DNA from: Cryptomeria japonica
Lineage: Eukaryota > Streptophyta > Pinopsida > Cupressales > Cupressaceae
DNA length: 64,000 bases
Direction of reading: 5' to 3'
NCBI RefSeq assembly: GCF_030272615.1
Contig: NC_081406.1
Span: forward strand, 264,409,692-264,473,691
Shown here: one piece after another, positions 23,601 through 35,600 of the stretch
Layout: each line of letters opens with the position of its first letter
How positions within the stretch are numbered: the stretch's first letter is position 1
The notes under the pieces: model-generated
Seen by the model: only the letters and a program-made list of their open reading frames with translations
Databases searched by the model: none
Told to the model about the DNA's origin: nothing
Made by a program: the position numbers and the translations under genes

Positions 23601-26600
23601 TTGGTAATATAGGTTGGAAGTTATGATAACATGTGAATTAAGTGTACTCTAACATTAGATAATGGTGAAATTTTTGTACAAAAAACATCATTTGTAGTGC
23701 TTGCTCAATAATTGTGTCATTTGACTTGGCTTTGGCTTTGGTTAATGGCTTGCTATTGCAATGTATAATTGTTGATTCAATTTGTGGGTTCGTATTTAAT
23801 GTACATTCAGTCATGCACTTAATATGGACATCTTTATCCCATTTAAATGAACGTTATCTTATGCAGGTACATATTTTGTGGATATCAACTTTTTCAAAGG
23901 AATCATTCTCCATGCACTTGGATGTAGACTATAGGTTCATTAACCAACATAATCTTCAACTTGTCAAAGGCCTTTGTTGTCTAGGACCTCATTGAAATGG
24001 TCAACCGTTATCATGGAAAGGATTTGCACATAGTGTGCATCTTGTGGAATATGAATAAGATGGTTCTTTGAATATACTGGGTATTCCATAATCAAAATGG
24101 CATTTTAATGTATGTATTTGTTCAAATTTCCAAAATTGCTTTTAATTTAGTGTCTTTTTTTAAACTTTTACTTCTTTCTCCCATTCATGGGGTTTTGTTG
24201 ACGTGTATTTTGTACACAACCAAACACAGAATAAAATACCCAAATGGTACCTTATCCTCTCTTGATTAAAGCCTCTGAATGCTGAAGATATCGCAAAAAA
24301 GGATTAATCAGGGTGACTTCAAGGTTCTTCGTTGTAGGATCTCTACGTGTGGATAAGCACCAGTGGTCGTTGTAAATGCTGTTTCTTCAAGGGGTCTTAC
24401 GCACTTTCTGAGAAAGCTGGTCCGCGTTACTCTCGTTTGACTGCAGGAACAGGATTTTCCTAATACTAATAGATTCTCAAAAATAGAAAAAGATAAGGGT
24501 TTCAAGAGATGAATGCTAATCTAATCCTAAGAATGACTCAATGTAAGCTGGACTTGGTAAGATTCTACCAATTTCAGTATTGCCAAGGAATTACAACTCT
24601 ACTGGAATTGATGCGATCTTCTAAGGTGATTAGTGATTTTCAAATCATCAAGGATATAGATACTATCATAAAGATACATATCAATATTTCAACAATGATT
24701 GAATGTTTAAGCAATCTCAATATCTCCAGTTGACCACACAAGGCATCCTTACAATCAGTAAGAAGCTAGTGGTTTGGAACATGAATCTCACCAAAGATCA
24801 AGCACAACACTTAGTCCTTCAAACTTAAACTTAAATACTACTTCGACTGAGAATGATTCAAGAAGATAAACAATCATGAAGATAGCCACAAGTACTGCAA
24901 TAAAACACCATAACTTCAATATTTTATTGATCTCAAAGCCAAATAGACAACAATTGTTCAAAATTCTTTCTTCACTACTCAATCTTGCTACACAATAACT
25001 TTCTTCTCTAAGCTCTCTCCCTTCTCTAACTTCTAATTACTATCAAAATGAAAATGAGTGAGGGTATATATAGCATCCTCAAATACAATGAATGGCCCAG
25101 ATCGAAAGAAGATCAATGGCTGAGATTTTGACACCTAAACCCTAATTAGGGTTTGTTACAAAAAAGGTCCCCATTTAGATGAACATTATTAAATGCATAG
25201 CCAAATATTTAATTGGCACAAATATTGAGGAAACATAGACCAATAGGTAATAAGCTGCCACATCATCCTATAACAACTTTTCATCTAGAATTTTGTTCCC
25301 TTTCCTATGCTCCTTTTTAGCATATCCAACGAATCTGGACACAATTCCCTCAATCTCAGCAATGGGAATCTCAGGAAGATTCTTCATTTGTTCTTCCAAG
25401 TGAATGACCTGATCAAAAGCAGTTTGAAGAGTTGTCTCCCATCTAGGTTCAAGTTCTTTGATCTTCTCAATCGGGAACATGGTAGTGAACATCAGGTCTC
25501 GTTGCTCATCTGTGATGACGTTCTCCTCTTTACAAAAGATGACCTTGACTCTCTCCTCCAACTCTTGGATGTCCACATCTGTCTCAATCTCGATCTGCCT
25601 GCCAAGAATGGCACACAACACCTCGAACACCTTATCTTGAATTGGATGGATGATACCTTCAACTTGACTGCATTTGGTGCTGATGTCTTCAAAAAGGACC
25701 TCTTTCATCTGGAGCAGAGCTGACCACTGTAGGAGGTTATGAGTTCCTCCATCCATTATCTTTTCTTGTGCCAGGATCCGTCTTGGTGTTTGTCTTATTA
25801 CTTGCAGGTTAGGAATGATAACATCTCTACTGTGAGTGAAAGCGGCTACAGTTATCATTAGATTATGGACAATCTCAAGGACCTTGTTAGCTCGGTGAAT
25901 TGTCTTCATCATTCTTGTTGCAAATTCAACGGCTATCGTGTGGGATTTATCAATCCAAGAGCTCATAAGCTGAACCAAGCTCTTGACCCTTTCTGCTTCG
26001 CCAACTGATTCAAGAGGAAGTGCTTGTAAAGGAGATACTGCTGGATCCTGACGTCTCAAGGGCTGATTGAGATGACTAAAATAGCCTCTCCAAGCACTGA
26101 CCTCTCTCTCAAGCTTCCTATTCTTTTCCATTTCTTCTTTAAGTTTGTCTTTAAGTGCTTCAAATGAATCGGTTGCCTCTTCCATCGCTTGTTCGGTGGT
26201 AAGTGGACCAAGCTCGAATGTCTCTAAGTCATACTCATCTGCAAGAATCTCATCCTCATACTTGTCCACCACTGGTGTAGCAATTTGCAATTTCTTGGAT
26301 CCCGTTTCATCCCTTATTACCTTGGACATCTTTGTGGCCTTCTTCTTTTCCATTACTTCTTGAGAATTTCCTATGAGGCTTTCTAAATCAAATACATCTT
26401 CTTCCTCTTCAACCACAATCACTCTTGTCAGTCTCTCTTTTAACCAATCCGGGATGGCAGATCTTGTCTCTCTTACTTGTATCTCTTTAGGCAGTGGTTC
26501 ATCTTCTCGGAGAGGAGATGTCGCTTCATCATCATTCTTCTCTTCATGTAGCTCATCAACTTGGGGAGATTGACCTGATGAATGTTGAGGTGTCTGTCCC

Positions 26601-29600
26601 TTTTCTGGCTTGTCATTTTGTACCATAGATTCCATAGATTCATCAACTTCAGGTACCATCTTCCCTTGACCTTCCCCTTGGCTTGCCCTCTTTTCATGTC
26701 GAGAAGATGTGCTTGATGGGTGATCACGATTGACCTCTTGCTTCCTCTTGGAAGATTCCCTTTTCTCAGGTCTTTCTTTCCTCTTTGCACCTCTAGGATG
26801 GGAAGTGTTCTCACTCACGCTTGCCTCTCCTTCTTCTGGTCTTGCCTTCAAAGTAAAAGTCATTGACACATTCTGCTCTCTCAATTTCTGATGCTGTACA
26901 TCCACCCATCTACGAGTACATGATAAAATAGGAGCCATCAAAACTCTCAAATCTAAAACCTCAGGCTCATTCCAATCTATCTTCATTGCTTTGTCTTCTT
27001 TGTCATAAGACGACTGGAGATGTCTACCATTATCCTGAGCTTGATCAGCTACTCTATAAACTTTGCATTTCCTAATGAGATCTAAGGGTAGCCTGGAATG
27101 CATCTTTCTTTTAACCTCTAAATCACTTAGGAGATTCATCCAAAAGTCCTCCACCTGAAACTCATGTTTGTACTTCTTACCGATTGTCTCCTCCATATAA
27201 CCATGAGGGTCAAAATTCTCCCGCAAAGCAAAGGATGTGAATGAATATAAAGATAATTCCTTCTCTGCATCTTCCGAGGCTTGAGTGTTAGGACATACTT
27301 CAAGTGAATTCCCTAGTATGATGGGCACGGGAATCCCATTTCCATGCTTGTGTTTGGATGCCTTTGTATAAGCTGCCAATTGTTTAGTCACCTCAAGTAG
27401 TACTATCCTGTCTGTCGGATACCTCGGCAACATGCAGGGAGGTGATGGACACCCATGAACTCTGATGTATGTAAACTTTTGAAACTGAATGAACTATGCA
27501 CCATACTTCTTCACAAGCTCTTGTGCATCCAGAGATAGTCGATTATGAATCCCACCTTGCAATATCCTAGTGATGTTCATCGTGAAGGTATCATTGACTA
27601 ACTTGTAGTCACTTCTAGGCGGATGATGCAAATGAACATAAGAGTCACAAACTCTCACTTCTCCGGGTCCTCTTCCGATCACTCCTCTGTGAGGTAGCCC
27701 TACATATTCGAAGCTCCTAATTAAGGCATATATAACATATGAGCTCATGTGGAATGATTTGGTAGGTCTTAGCCTTCTTAACTGCACGTCCAGACTATTG
27801 CTAATAATTCTGGCCCAATGAAGCATTCCTTTTCCTTGGACTATCACTTGAATGAAGAAGAACATCCACTTTTCGAAGTAGAAGGCTTGAGGAGCCCCTG
27901 TAACTCGATTGAGCAAAGTTATCAAATCTTTGTATTCCTCCTGGAAGTCGATCCTATGCGGTGTATTGGAAATCTTGTTCAGGCGAGGCCGACTTTTGAG
28001 CAACCAATTCTTATTGATGAGATTCAGACAAGTATCGGGATCATCTTCATAGATTGACTTGGCTCCTTCTAAGCTTTTGTAAATCATATCTTTATGCTCT
28101 GGAAGATGAAGAGCTTCACTTATAGCTTCCTCTGAAAGATAAGCTAAGGTGTTCCCTTCCTTGGATACGATCGACCTTGATTGTGAGTCATAGTGGCGGG
28201 CGCACTCGATCATCAACTCATGACACTTGACTGCTGTAGGGAAACCTGCCGCCTTGATGATGCCACTTTCAATTATCTTCTTCGCAACGGGTGATGGCTT
28301 GCCAATGTAGGGGACCTCTCGAAACTTCTTCACATTGAAGTTTCCTAAGTTGGTGTCTTCGATATTACTCCATTTGGACACGATCCTGGTCTCCAATTCG
28401 TCATTCTTCTGATCTTCTTTGATGAGAGCCGGGCGACTAGTAGATGCTCCTGCCTTTGGGGTCGCCATCTTGACACCTACACAACATTTCTAAATTAGTC
28501 CTTGAGCATTAAGGGGTAGAAAATAAGACTCAAAAGGAAGATTTTAAGATATTAATTAGGAAACTTCATGATAAATCTAGAGTTATCATTTACAAATTAA
28601 TTAATCAACACTTAGACTTTTCTAAAAAAAGTGTCCAAAAATCAAGTCTTGAACAAGGATGTTAAGATAATTTCGCCATACCTCCTCTTGAGTACTAAAC
28701 TCTAAGACCTTTGAAAATGATGCAAGAAAAATGGATTTTGCTAGGCAAAGTTTAAATCATAGCTCTCTCTTGGATGAATTGCGCCTCCTCTAGCTAAAAG
28801 AATAAATTCCACCCTCCTTAGCCTTCAACACCTAGTAGAAATTCGCTCCAAGCAAAATATATTTCGCTCCTCCAATTTGCTCTCCAATTTCGCACTTAGA
28901 AGGAATGATTGAATGATTTGAAATGTGAAGCAACACTCCTCCAATATATAGAGCGCTCACCCTTACTCCCTTCAAGGCCGACTTGGAAAAAAAAGGGGTA
29001 AAAAAATAAATAAAATCTCCAAAAAGGGTGGCTGACTTGCAAAATAAATGCCTTGAGCGCTTGTTAATAAATTTTAATTTAAAAAAATTAATTTTAGATG
29101 CCTCCAAGGTAAAATTTCGATTTTTTCAAGGCTTAAAATTAATTTATTAAATGCAAAATGCTTTTAATTTAATGTAAATTTAAACTTGATTTTCCAAATG
29201 TCTCAAATTTAGCAATTTTGGTGCTTAGTGCGATTTGGAGAATATCAATTTTTAAATCAAGGTCTCAATGAAGCTTGCAAATAATTTTGCCCTGGGCCCT
29301 CTCCAAGGGTCAGGAGCGATTTTCCAAATTTAGCCTTGAATGTTTCATATCTTGACTCTAAAATCTCCTGGAGGGTGAATTCATATCCAGTTAAGGTCTT
29401 GCACTTCAAATTTTAGTATTCTGCATGAAGAATTTAGGTGGAAGTGTGGATTTCGCCCTGGACCCTCTCCAAGGGTCAGGAGCGATTTTTTCATTTTAGG
29501 TTGTAATCCACCTTAGCTTTGATTGTTGAATTCTCAACGCAATTCCCAAGATCCATTTCCTTGCGCCACCAAGTTACTTCATCAAAAATCTTGAAGGAAA

Positions 29601-32600
29601 TAATGTTTTTAGAGGAATTTCGCCCTAGACCCTCAGCAAGGGTCAGGAGCGATTTTCCTAATTTGGCTCAAAATTGGCATTTTTCAAAGTTCAAAATCTC
29701 TTCAAGACATCTCAAATAGGTCTTCTCACTGAATTCCAGTCTTAGCTCTATCCAACTTAGGAGCAAAAGTGTGATTTTGATGCTTTTCGCCCTGGACCCT
29801 CAGCAAGGGTCAGGAGCGATTTTTCAAATTTGACTAAAAATTCTCATTTCCTTGTCTAAAAACTTCTTCACCAAGCAAGATCATGTTTATGCCTCCAAAC
29901 TAAGCAAGAAAATCCTCTTTCCAAGTTTTTCGCCTTGGACCCTCAGCAAGGGTCAGGAGCGATTTTTGCAAATTAGGCTCAATCCATCGTCATTTTTCGT
30001 TGAAACTTTTATTCATCACTAGGTAATGTCTTTCCTTATCCACTCCATCCAAATTTGTCTTGTTTCTGCAAGGTAAAATGAGAGGTTTTCAAATTTTCGC
30101 CCTGGACCCTCTCCAAGGGTTAGGAGCGATTTTTCTTCTCTTGGCCTAGAATCATCAAGTTTGGAAGCAAACCACTATTCATCATGATCTCAAAGGGCAT
30201 CTTTACCTTAGTGCATCCCTGCCTTAGTAAAATCTTCAAAGAAATAGGTAGGTTTCATGATTTTCGCCCTGGACCCTCTCCAAGGGTCAGGAGCGACTTT
30301 TGAATTTTAAGCATATCCCTTCATTCCTTTGACTTCAAATCACCTCTAAGGCATAACACATCACGTCCTTCTCCTATCCAAGCAAGATTTCGTCTTAATT
30401 CAACAAAAAAAGGAGAGAACCTTGGAAATTCGCTCTGGACCCTCTCCAAGGGTCAGGAGCGATTTTGATAATTGCCTTCAAAATTTCCACTTTCAACAAT
30501 CCTTCTTCACTTCAAGGCAATTCAAACATCATTGCAAACTCATGCCTAAGCTCAGCTTCGTTCAAACTTGGAGAAAAAGGTCCAATGTTAGGTTTTTCGC
30601 CCTGGGCCCTCAGCAAGGGTCAGGAGCGATTTTCCCTACTTGGCTTGATTGCTTCTTTGTTGGCCATCCAAATTACCTTCAATGGGTAGAACGTACCTCC
30701 TTACATCCATTCCAATCATAGAAATCATTTTGACTTGCAAGAAAAATGTGTTTTTGAGAATTTCGCCCTGGACCTTCAGAGAGGGTCAGGAGCGGACTTT
30801 GCCATCTAGACCAAAATGCTTCACTTTTCACCTTGAAATTTCTTTGCTAAGGAAGATTTCATCTTGTATTGTGCTATGAATAGGTTTTCATCTCCAAAAA
30901 AAGGTCAAAAAATGCTTTTTTAGAGAATTTCGCCCTGGACCCTCAGCAAGGGTCAGGAGCGATTTTGACTTTCCTGGGCAAAACTTCTTCATCTTTGATC
31001 TTCAAACAAGTTAGGGGGCTTCATCATGCTCATTTCACCCTTCATCATGCCTTTGATATCTCAATTTGACCAAATAAGGCTAGAAATGATTCCAACAAGA
31101 ATTTTCGCCTTGGACCCTCAGCAAGGGTCAGGAGCGAAATTGAGGTTTTCAACAAAGTCCTTCATCACTTCAAGTTAAAACTCTTTCAGGCGGGTGGAGG
31201 GAGTTGTTCATTTTTCATTCATGTTCAAAACTTGATCCTTTTTTACTGCAAAATGAGGAAAATCAAAATTTCGCCCTGGGCCCTCAACAAGGGTCAGGAG
31301 CGAATTTGTCTTTGTTGCCCAAAATTCATCATTTTTCATGTTTTCAAACCTTCAATTGCCTCAAGTGACGTCCAATCTTCCCTCCGAGAGACCCTGCACA
31401 AAACAAGTTAGCCAAAATTAGTGCCAAATAAGCTTAAACAACATTTTCGCCTTGGACCCTCAGCAAGGGTTAGGAGCGAAATCCTCATTTTAGGCTAAAC
31501 TGCTCAAAATCTAAGTCTCAAACCACTTCACAAGGCAAAGTTAGGTCATTTCCAAGGCCAGGAACCAGTTAGCAAATCCATCAAAAAAAACAAGAAATTG
31601 TGCTTAGGATGAAGTTCACCCTGGACCCTCAGCAAGGGTCAGGAGCGACCTTTCTATTTCAGGCATCATCTTACTTTCCAAAAATTGATCAAAAACCTCC
31701 CCAGGCAAGAACACACAATTTCGCGCTCAAGCATGTCAACACTTAGTCAAAATTGTGAAGGAAATCTAGTCTGCAAGGAATTTCGCCCTGGACCCTCAGC
31801 AAGGGTCAGGAGCGAATTTGACATTATCAGGCTCTTGATCTATTTCATTCCCTATCTAACTTGGCCCACTAGACTCACTTTCTTCACCGGCCATGCTTAG
31901 CTGACTCAGACTTGGAAACAAACTGGACCTTACCCTAAAAAACCCCTATTCAATCTAGACCTAACCTGAGACCTATTTGACTCTCCTGAAAGGTTTACCT
32001 CATTCCATCAATCTCAATTCCCAAGGGAGATATCTAACAATTTTCCAAAATTTGACTGGACTTAGCCTGAATGATACCAAAAAGGAACCCTTAAGGATTA
32101 GCCCTGGCCCAGAGAGACAACCACTCACTCAAAACCCTAAAAGCAGAGAGAAAGCAAAACAAAAGCAAAAAGAGGGGGTCCCCATTCTAATGGGGTGATG
32201 TGTGAAATGATCACAACAGGTTTCTCTAGTTCGTCTGATTGACAAACTAAAAATAGATGCTTGTTGGGTGCTACTGATTTGCATTCCATCAAACTAGATT
32301 TTTATGGAGCTTCACGTGGAAATCCGCCAAAATTTGGGGCTGGATGCGTGGTTAGAGACCATGAGGGAAATATTTTGGCTTTGGCAGCAAAAACACTTGT
32401 AGATGGAACAAGTTATGCAGCCATCTTTCAAGTAGCTTTGTTGGGACTACAAACTTGTAAAAACCTCAACAAGGGTTTGATTCATTTGGAAGGTGATTCT
32501 TTGATTATTGTAAATGCCATGCAATGTATATCTACCCCCAATTGGAAATCTGATAAATTCATTCATTTGATATTGGAATCCTTGTCCCAATTAAGAGTGT

Positions 32601-35600
32601 AGAGTCTAGACACTGAAAATTAACTTCTTCATTCTCGTCATTTCTTCTCTTCGAATTAATTAAATCATTTTTAAATGGTTTAATTATGAATTGTTCGATA
32701 TCTTCCAAAAATTAATTTCCATTTTCATTCATTAAATAATTTTTAATTATTTAATTAATCTCTCATCTATCCTTTATCTTTTAGTTCATTATGATTAAAT
32801 ATTTATTTCAATTATTCAATTAGCTAACATTTCTATTTTTAATATTCAAAAACTCTATTGTGCAATGTTGTCTTGGTTGCATGTTGTTGAAAATGTGGTT
32901 TAAGAGGATGCTTGCAAGAGTTTTGTCAGGGTTTCTTCATGGTGTGGGTGTGTGGCATTGAGGGATCCCATTAAGCCTCTGCGTTTCCCTGTGGCAGTTA
33001 AGAATTTGGTTGGTGTGGAGGTGCCCAAGGCCGATCCTTTGGCTAGGGTTTTTGGGGCTTTTGAGGGTAGACAACTTCCCATCAGCAACAATTCTGTGTG
33101 TTCTCCCTCTGGTGTGTCTAAGGCCTTTGCAAAGTATTACCAACTGTTTATAGGGGACAATGGGAAGGGTGCTTGCTGCGCAAGCTCAGATTGGTGGCTC
33201 CATTGTGCTCCGGGCTCAATGCTCCCTTTTGCATCTGTCCAACCTACTAAGAACCCCCAAAATTGTTGTGCAGGGGGAGGAGATCCTACAAGAAGTGAAT
33301 GAAAATGTAGCCTATTTTTCCAAGCATGGTTTAATCGAAAGATGTAGGGGATACTAGTCGAGTTTGGCAGAGTTACATCAATGGATTTCAGAGACATGGC
33401 ATCCCATTTTGAAGGGCTATCTACAAATCTACATTTGTGTGTGGGGTTTCTTTGTTGTGGTTTTTGATAAGATCAAGAATTGCCATAGTGTTTTGTGTGA
33501 CTACTAATGGGATTGTGATCAACATTTGCTAATGCTGAAGCCCTGACACTCTTCTTTCGATCCAAACACTGAATCCTTCACTATAGTTCCAATGTGGGTA
33601 AGATTGTCGAATCTTCCTTTGTAGTTTTGGTTTGAATCTCGTTTTGAAGCTATTGGTAACTCGTTGGGGAAATTTTTGGGGGTTGATGAAATATTCCCCT
33701 ATGGATATTTGCTTCAGATTTTTACCATATGATCCACATAAATTATAACAAACAATTTGCATGCAACTAATTTCAATTCATTCGATAACTTGCAACAATT
33801 CCAATGTAAATTATAAAATAATAGTTTAGAACAAAAACCTGAAAATTACATATGGATATTGCCTTTAAATCTTCAGATGATTTACAATAGAAAAATATCC
33901 AATCGTAGCCACATAACTTACAGTCAGATTGGATAACCAACAATATGAATTTGGAGCACAAAGTGAGACACCTGAGTGATATCTCCAAATCTCCAACAGA
34001 CAATGGGTTTCCGTCCACTGCCTCCTAGCTCAAGGGTTTCTGTCGTCAAACCAGCTGAAAGCCAAAGCTTCCCAGAACTCTTCAAGAGAGAGAGTAACAA
34101 AGCATAAACCACACATACCAAAATGAGCCTCTCCATGTACTTAAATAGCACATCCCTATGGCTCTTCACATATACTCTGCCTGTCTAATGGAATTCCCCT
34201 GTAACAATAAAGTGACTTTGTTTTATAATTTGATGTTGACATAAAAGTCACTTTAATCTGTTTTAATAAATAATTAAATTAAGTTGTCTTTAAAGTTATT
34301 ATGTTTTGACAACTTAAAACTTAATAATTGAATTGATTTTCTAATGTCCCAAAAAGGGGACATTATAGTTGAGGGTTATTTAGATTATCGACACACCACT
34401 AATGCACACATATTGATAGATATTGATGTTGAGATCTCTCTCAACACGAATGATGAATGTTGGAATCAGATTGTAGATTGTGAGGGCATCCCCTTTCGAT
34501 GTTGTAGGTGCTTCAATATTGGCCACATTGAGGCCTATATCAAAAGGAGAAATGAAAGCAAGGCTACTTAGTGGAAAGATGCATCCTCGCATCATTATTC
34601 AATAGAAAAGGATGCACAAGATTTGGAAGGAAAGAACGATGTTAAGGCCACTTAAGAAATGAAACGGGGAGGAAATCCCAAAGTCTTCATATTCAACCTC
34701 ATGGAATTTGGCTGTTCCCCCTCCCAATGGGTGTTACAATCGTAAGGCTACTTCGATTCCATGTGAGGAGATGGCCGAGTAGGAGGAGAGTTCGAAAATT
34801 TCGTCCCTAAGGGGTGGGGGAAAATCTATAGAAAATTTGGATGAGCTATAGGGGTTTGAGGTCCTAGATGGAAATTGGATTGTTGTGCAAAGGAAAAGGA
34901 AGAAAATTGATTTCAACATTCATCTTCACTCCCATGCCAAAAAATGAGTAAAATCTTATGCATTTTGTGGTTTTGGGCCATCAATTTCTGTTTGTTTCCG
35001 CTAATGGGTGATGGCCGTTATTTTGAATCCACAAATGTAAAAATCATTTTTAGTTTATAAAGGGTGCAGCCCCTCTGTTGCCATTTATTGATAAAAAAAT
35101 AAAACATTAGCTAACATTTCTTTTTTATTTAATTATTCACCTCTTTCAAAATTAAATAAATTTACAATTTATTTATTCTATATGCTCACATGAATTAAAT
35201 AATTAAATTTATTTTAATTCTTTCCACTCTCTAGCCACTTGCCCACTCTTCTTTTCACTACCCTTCCACCACTTTTCTATCTTTAGCCTATATTTCTCCT
35301 ACACAATCTCAATTATTGATCTCTTTTTGGAATGAATTCAAATTGGACTGCTGATCTATCTCCCTCCATTTCTTTAAATTTGAATCTCCATCTCCATTTT
35401 CTCTTGAACCATGAATCTTTGGGCTTCTCTTTTATTTTGTTATCAATTATGTTTTTGAATTTTTTAGAGCAACACTACTACCTTTCGAAGAGGACTCAAA
35501 GGACAATGGATTTAAGTGACATGGGTGCTTGAAGGTATATTTTGCTTGTGTTTTTTCTTATTTCTTGCACTCATTTTCATATGCTTCATTGGGAGATTAG

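Larger units (their letters stand above)
24196..32218 (-). mobile_element. Giant solo-LTR-like element, copy A (8,023 bp)
   Basis: In its own direction (minus) it starts TGTTGTGATC, followed by CACATCACCCCATT and ATGGGGACCCC, and ends ATACACGTCAACA. Perfect 5-bp duplication GGTTT at 24191-24195 and 32219-32223. No second terminal repeat, primer site, RT or integrase is present, so it has the form of a solo LTR. In order from its 5' end: conserved tip, 16-unit palindrome array (31820-29280), ORF (28468-25268), AAACCCTAATTAGGGTTT box, TATA box, 3' tip. The order array, ORF, promoter, tip recurs in copies at 37270-48615 and 57376-63815. Confidence 0.88.
32835..35106 (+). mobile_element. LINE (L1-type) with ORF1 only, containing a solo LTR
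   Basis: Flanked by a 15-bp target duplication TTAGCTAACATTTCT at 32820-32834 and 35107-35121, the long variable type made by LINEs. It ends in an A-rich tail (GATAAAAAAATAAAACA). The body is an ORF1 followed at once by a 3' untranslated region; no endonuclease or RT ORF2 is present, so it is an internally deleted or non-autonomous copy of about 1.6 kb net. A 681-bp solo LTR sits inside ORF1. Confidence 0.88.

Noticed and set aside
23714-23995. Possible copia-like fragment
   Set aside because: Only vague resemblance and no RT, integrase or RNase H motif.
25268-28468. Gag or reverse transcriptase identity for the giant-LTR ORF
   Set aside because: No zinc knuckle, protease, YVDD-type or integrase motif is visible; the long coiled-coil protein is left unnamed.
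29280-31825. CRISPR-like array (regular repeats with unique spacers)
   Set aside because: The context is a plant intron and an LTR unit; spacers are about 130 bp, cores are diverged, and there are no cas genes.
24196-32218. Complete short-LTR retrotransposon
   Set aside because: The last 100 bp of either end are not repeated at the other end, so there are no short terminal direct repeats.
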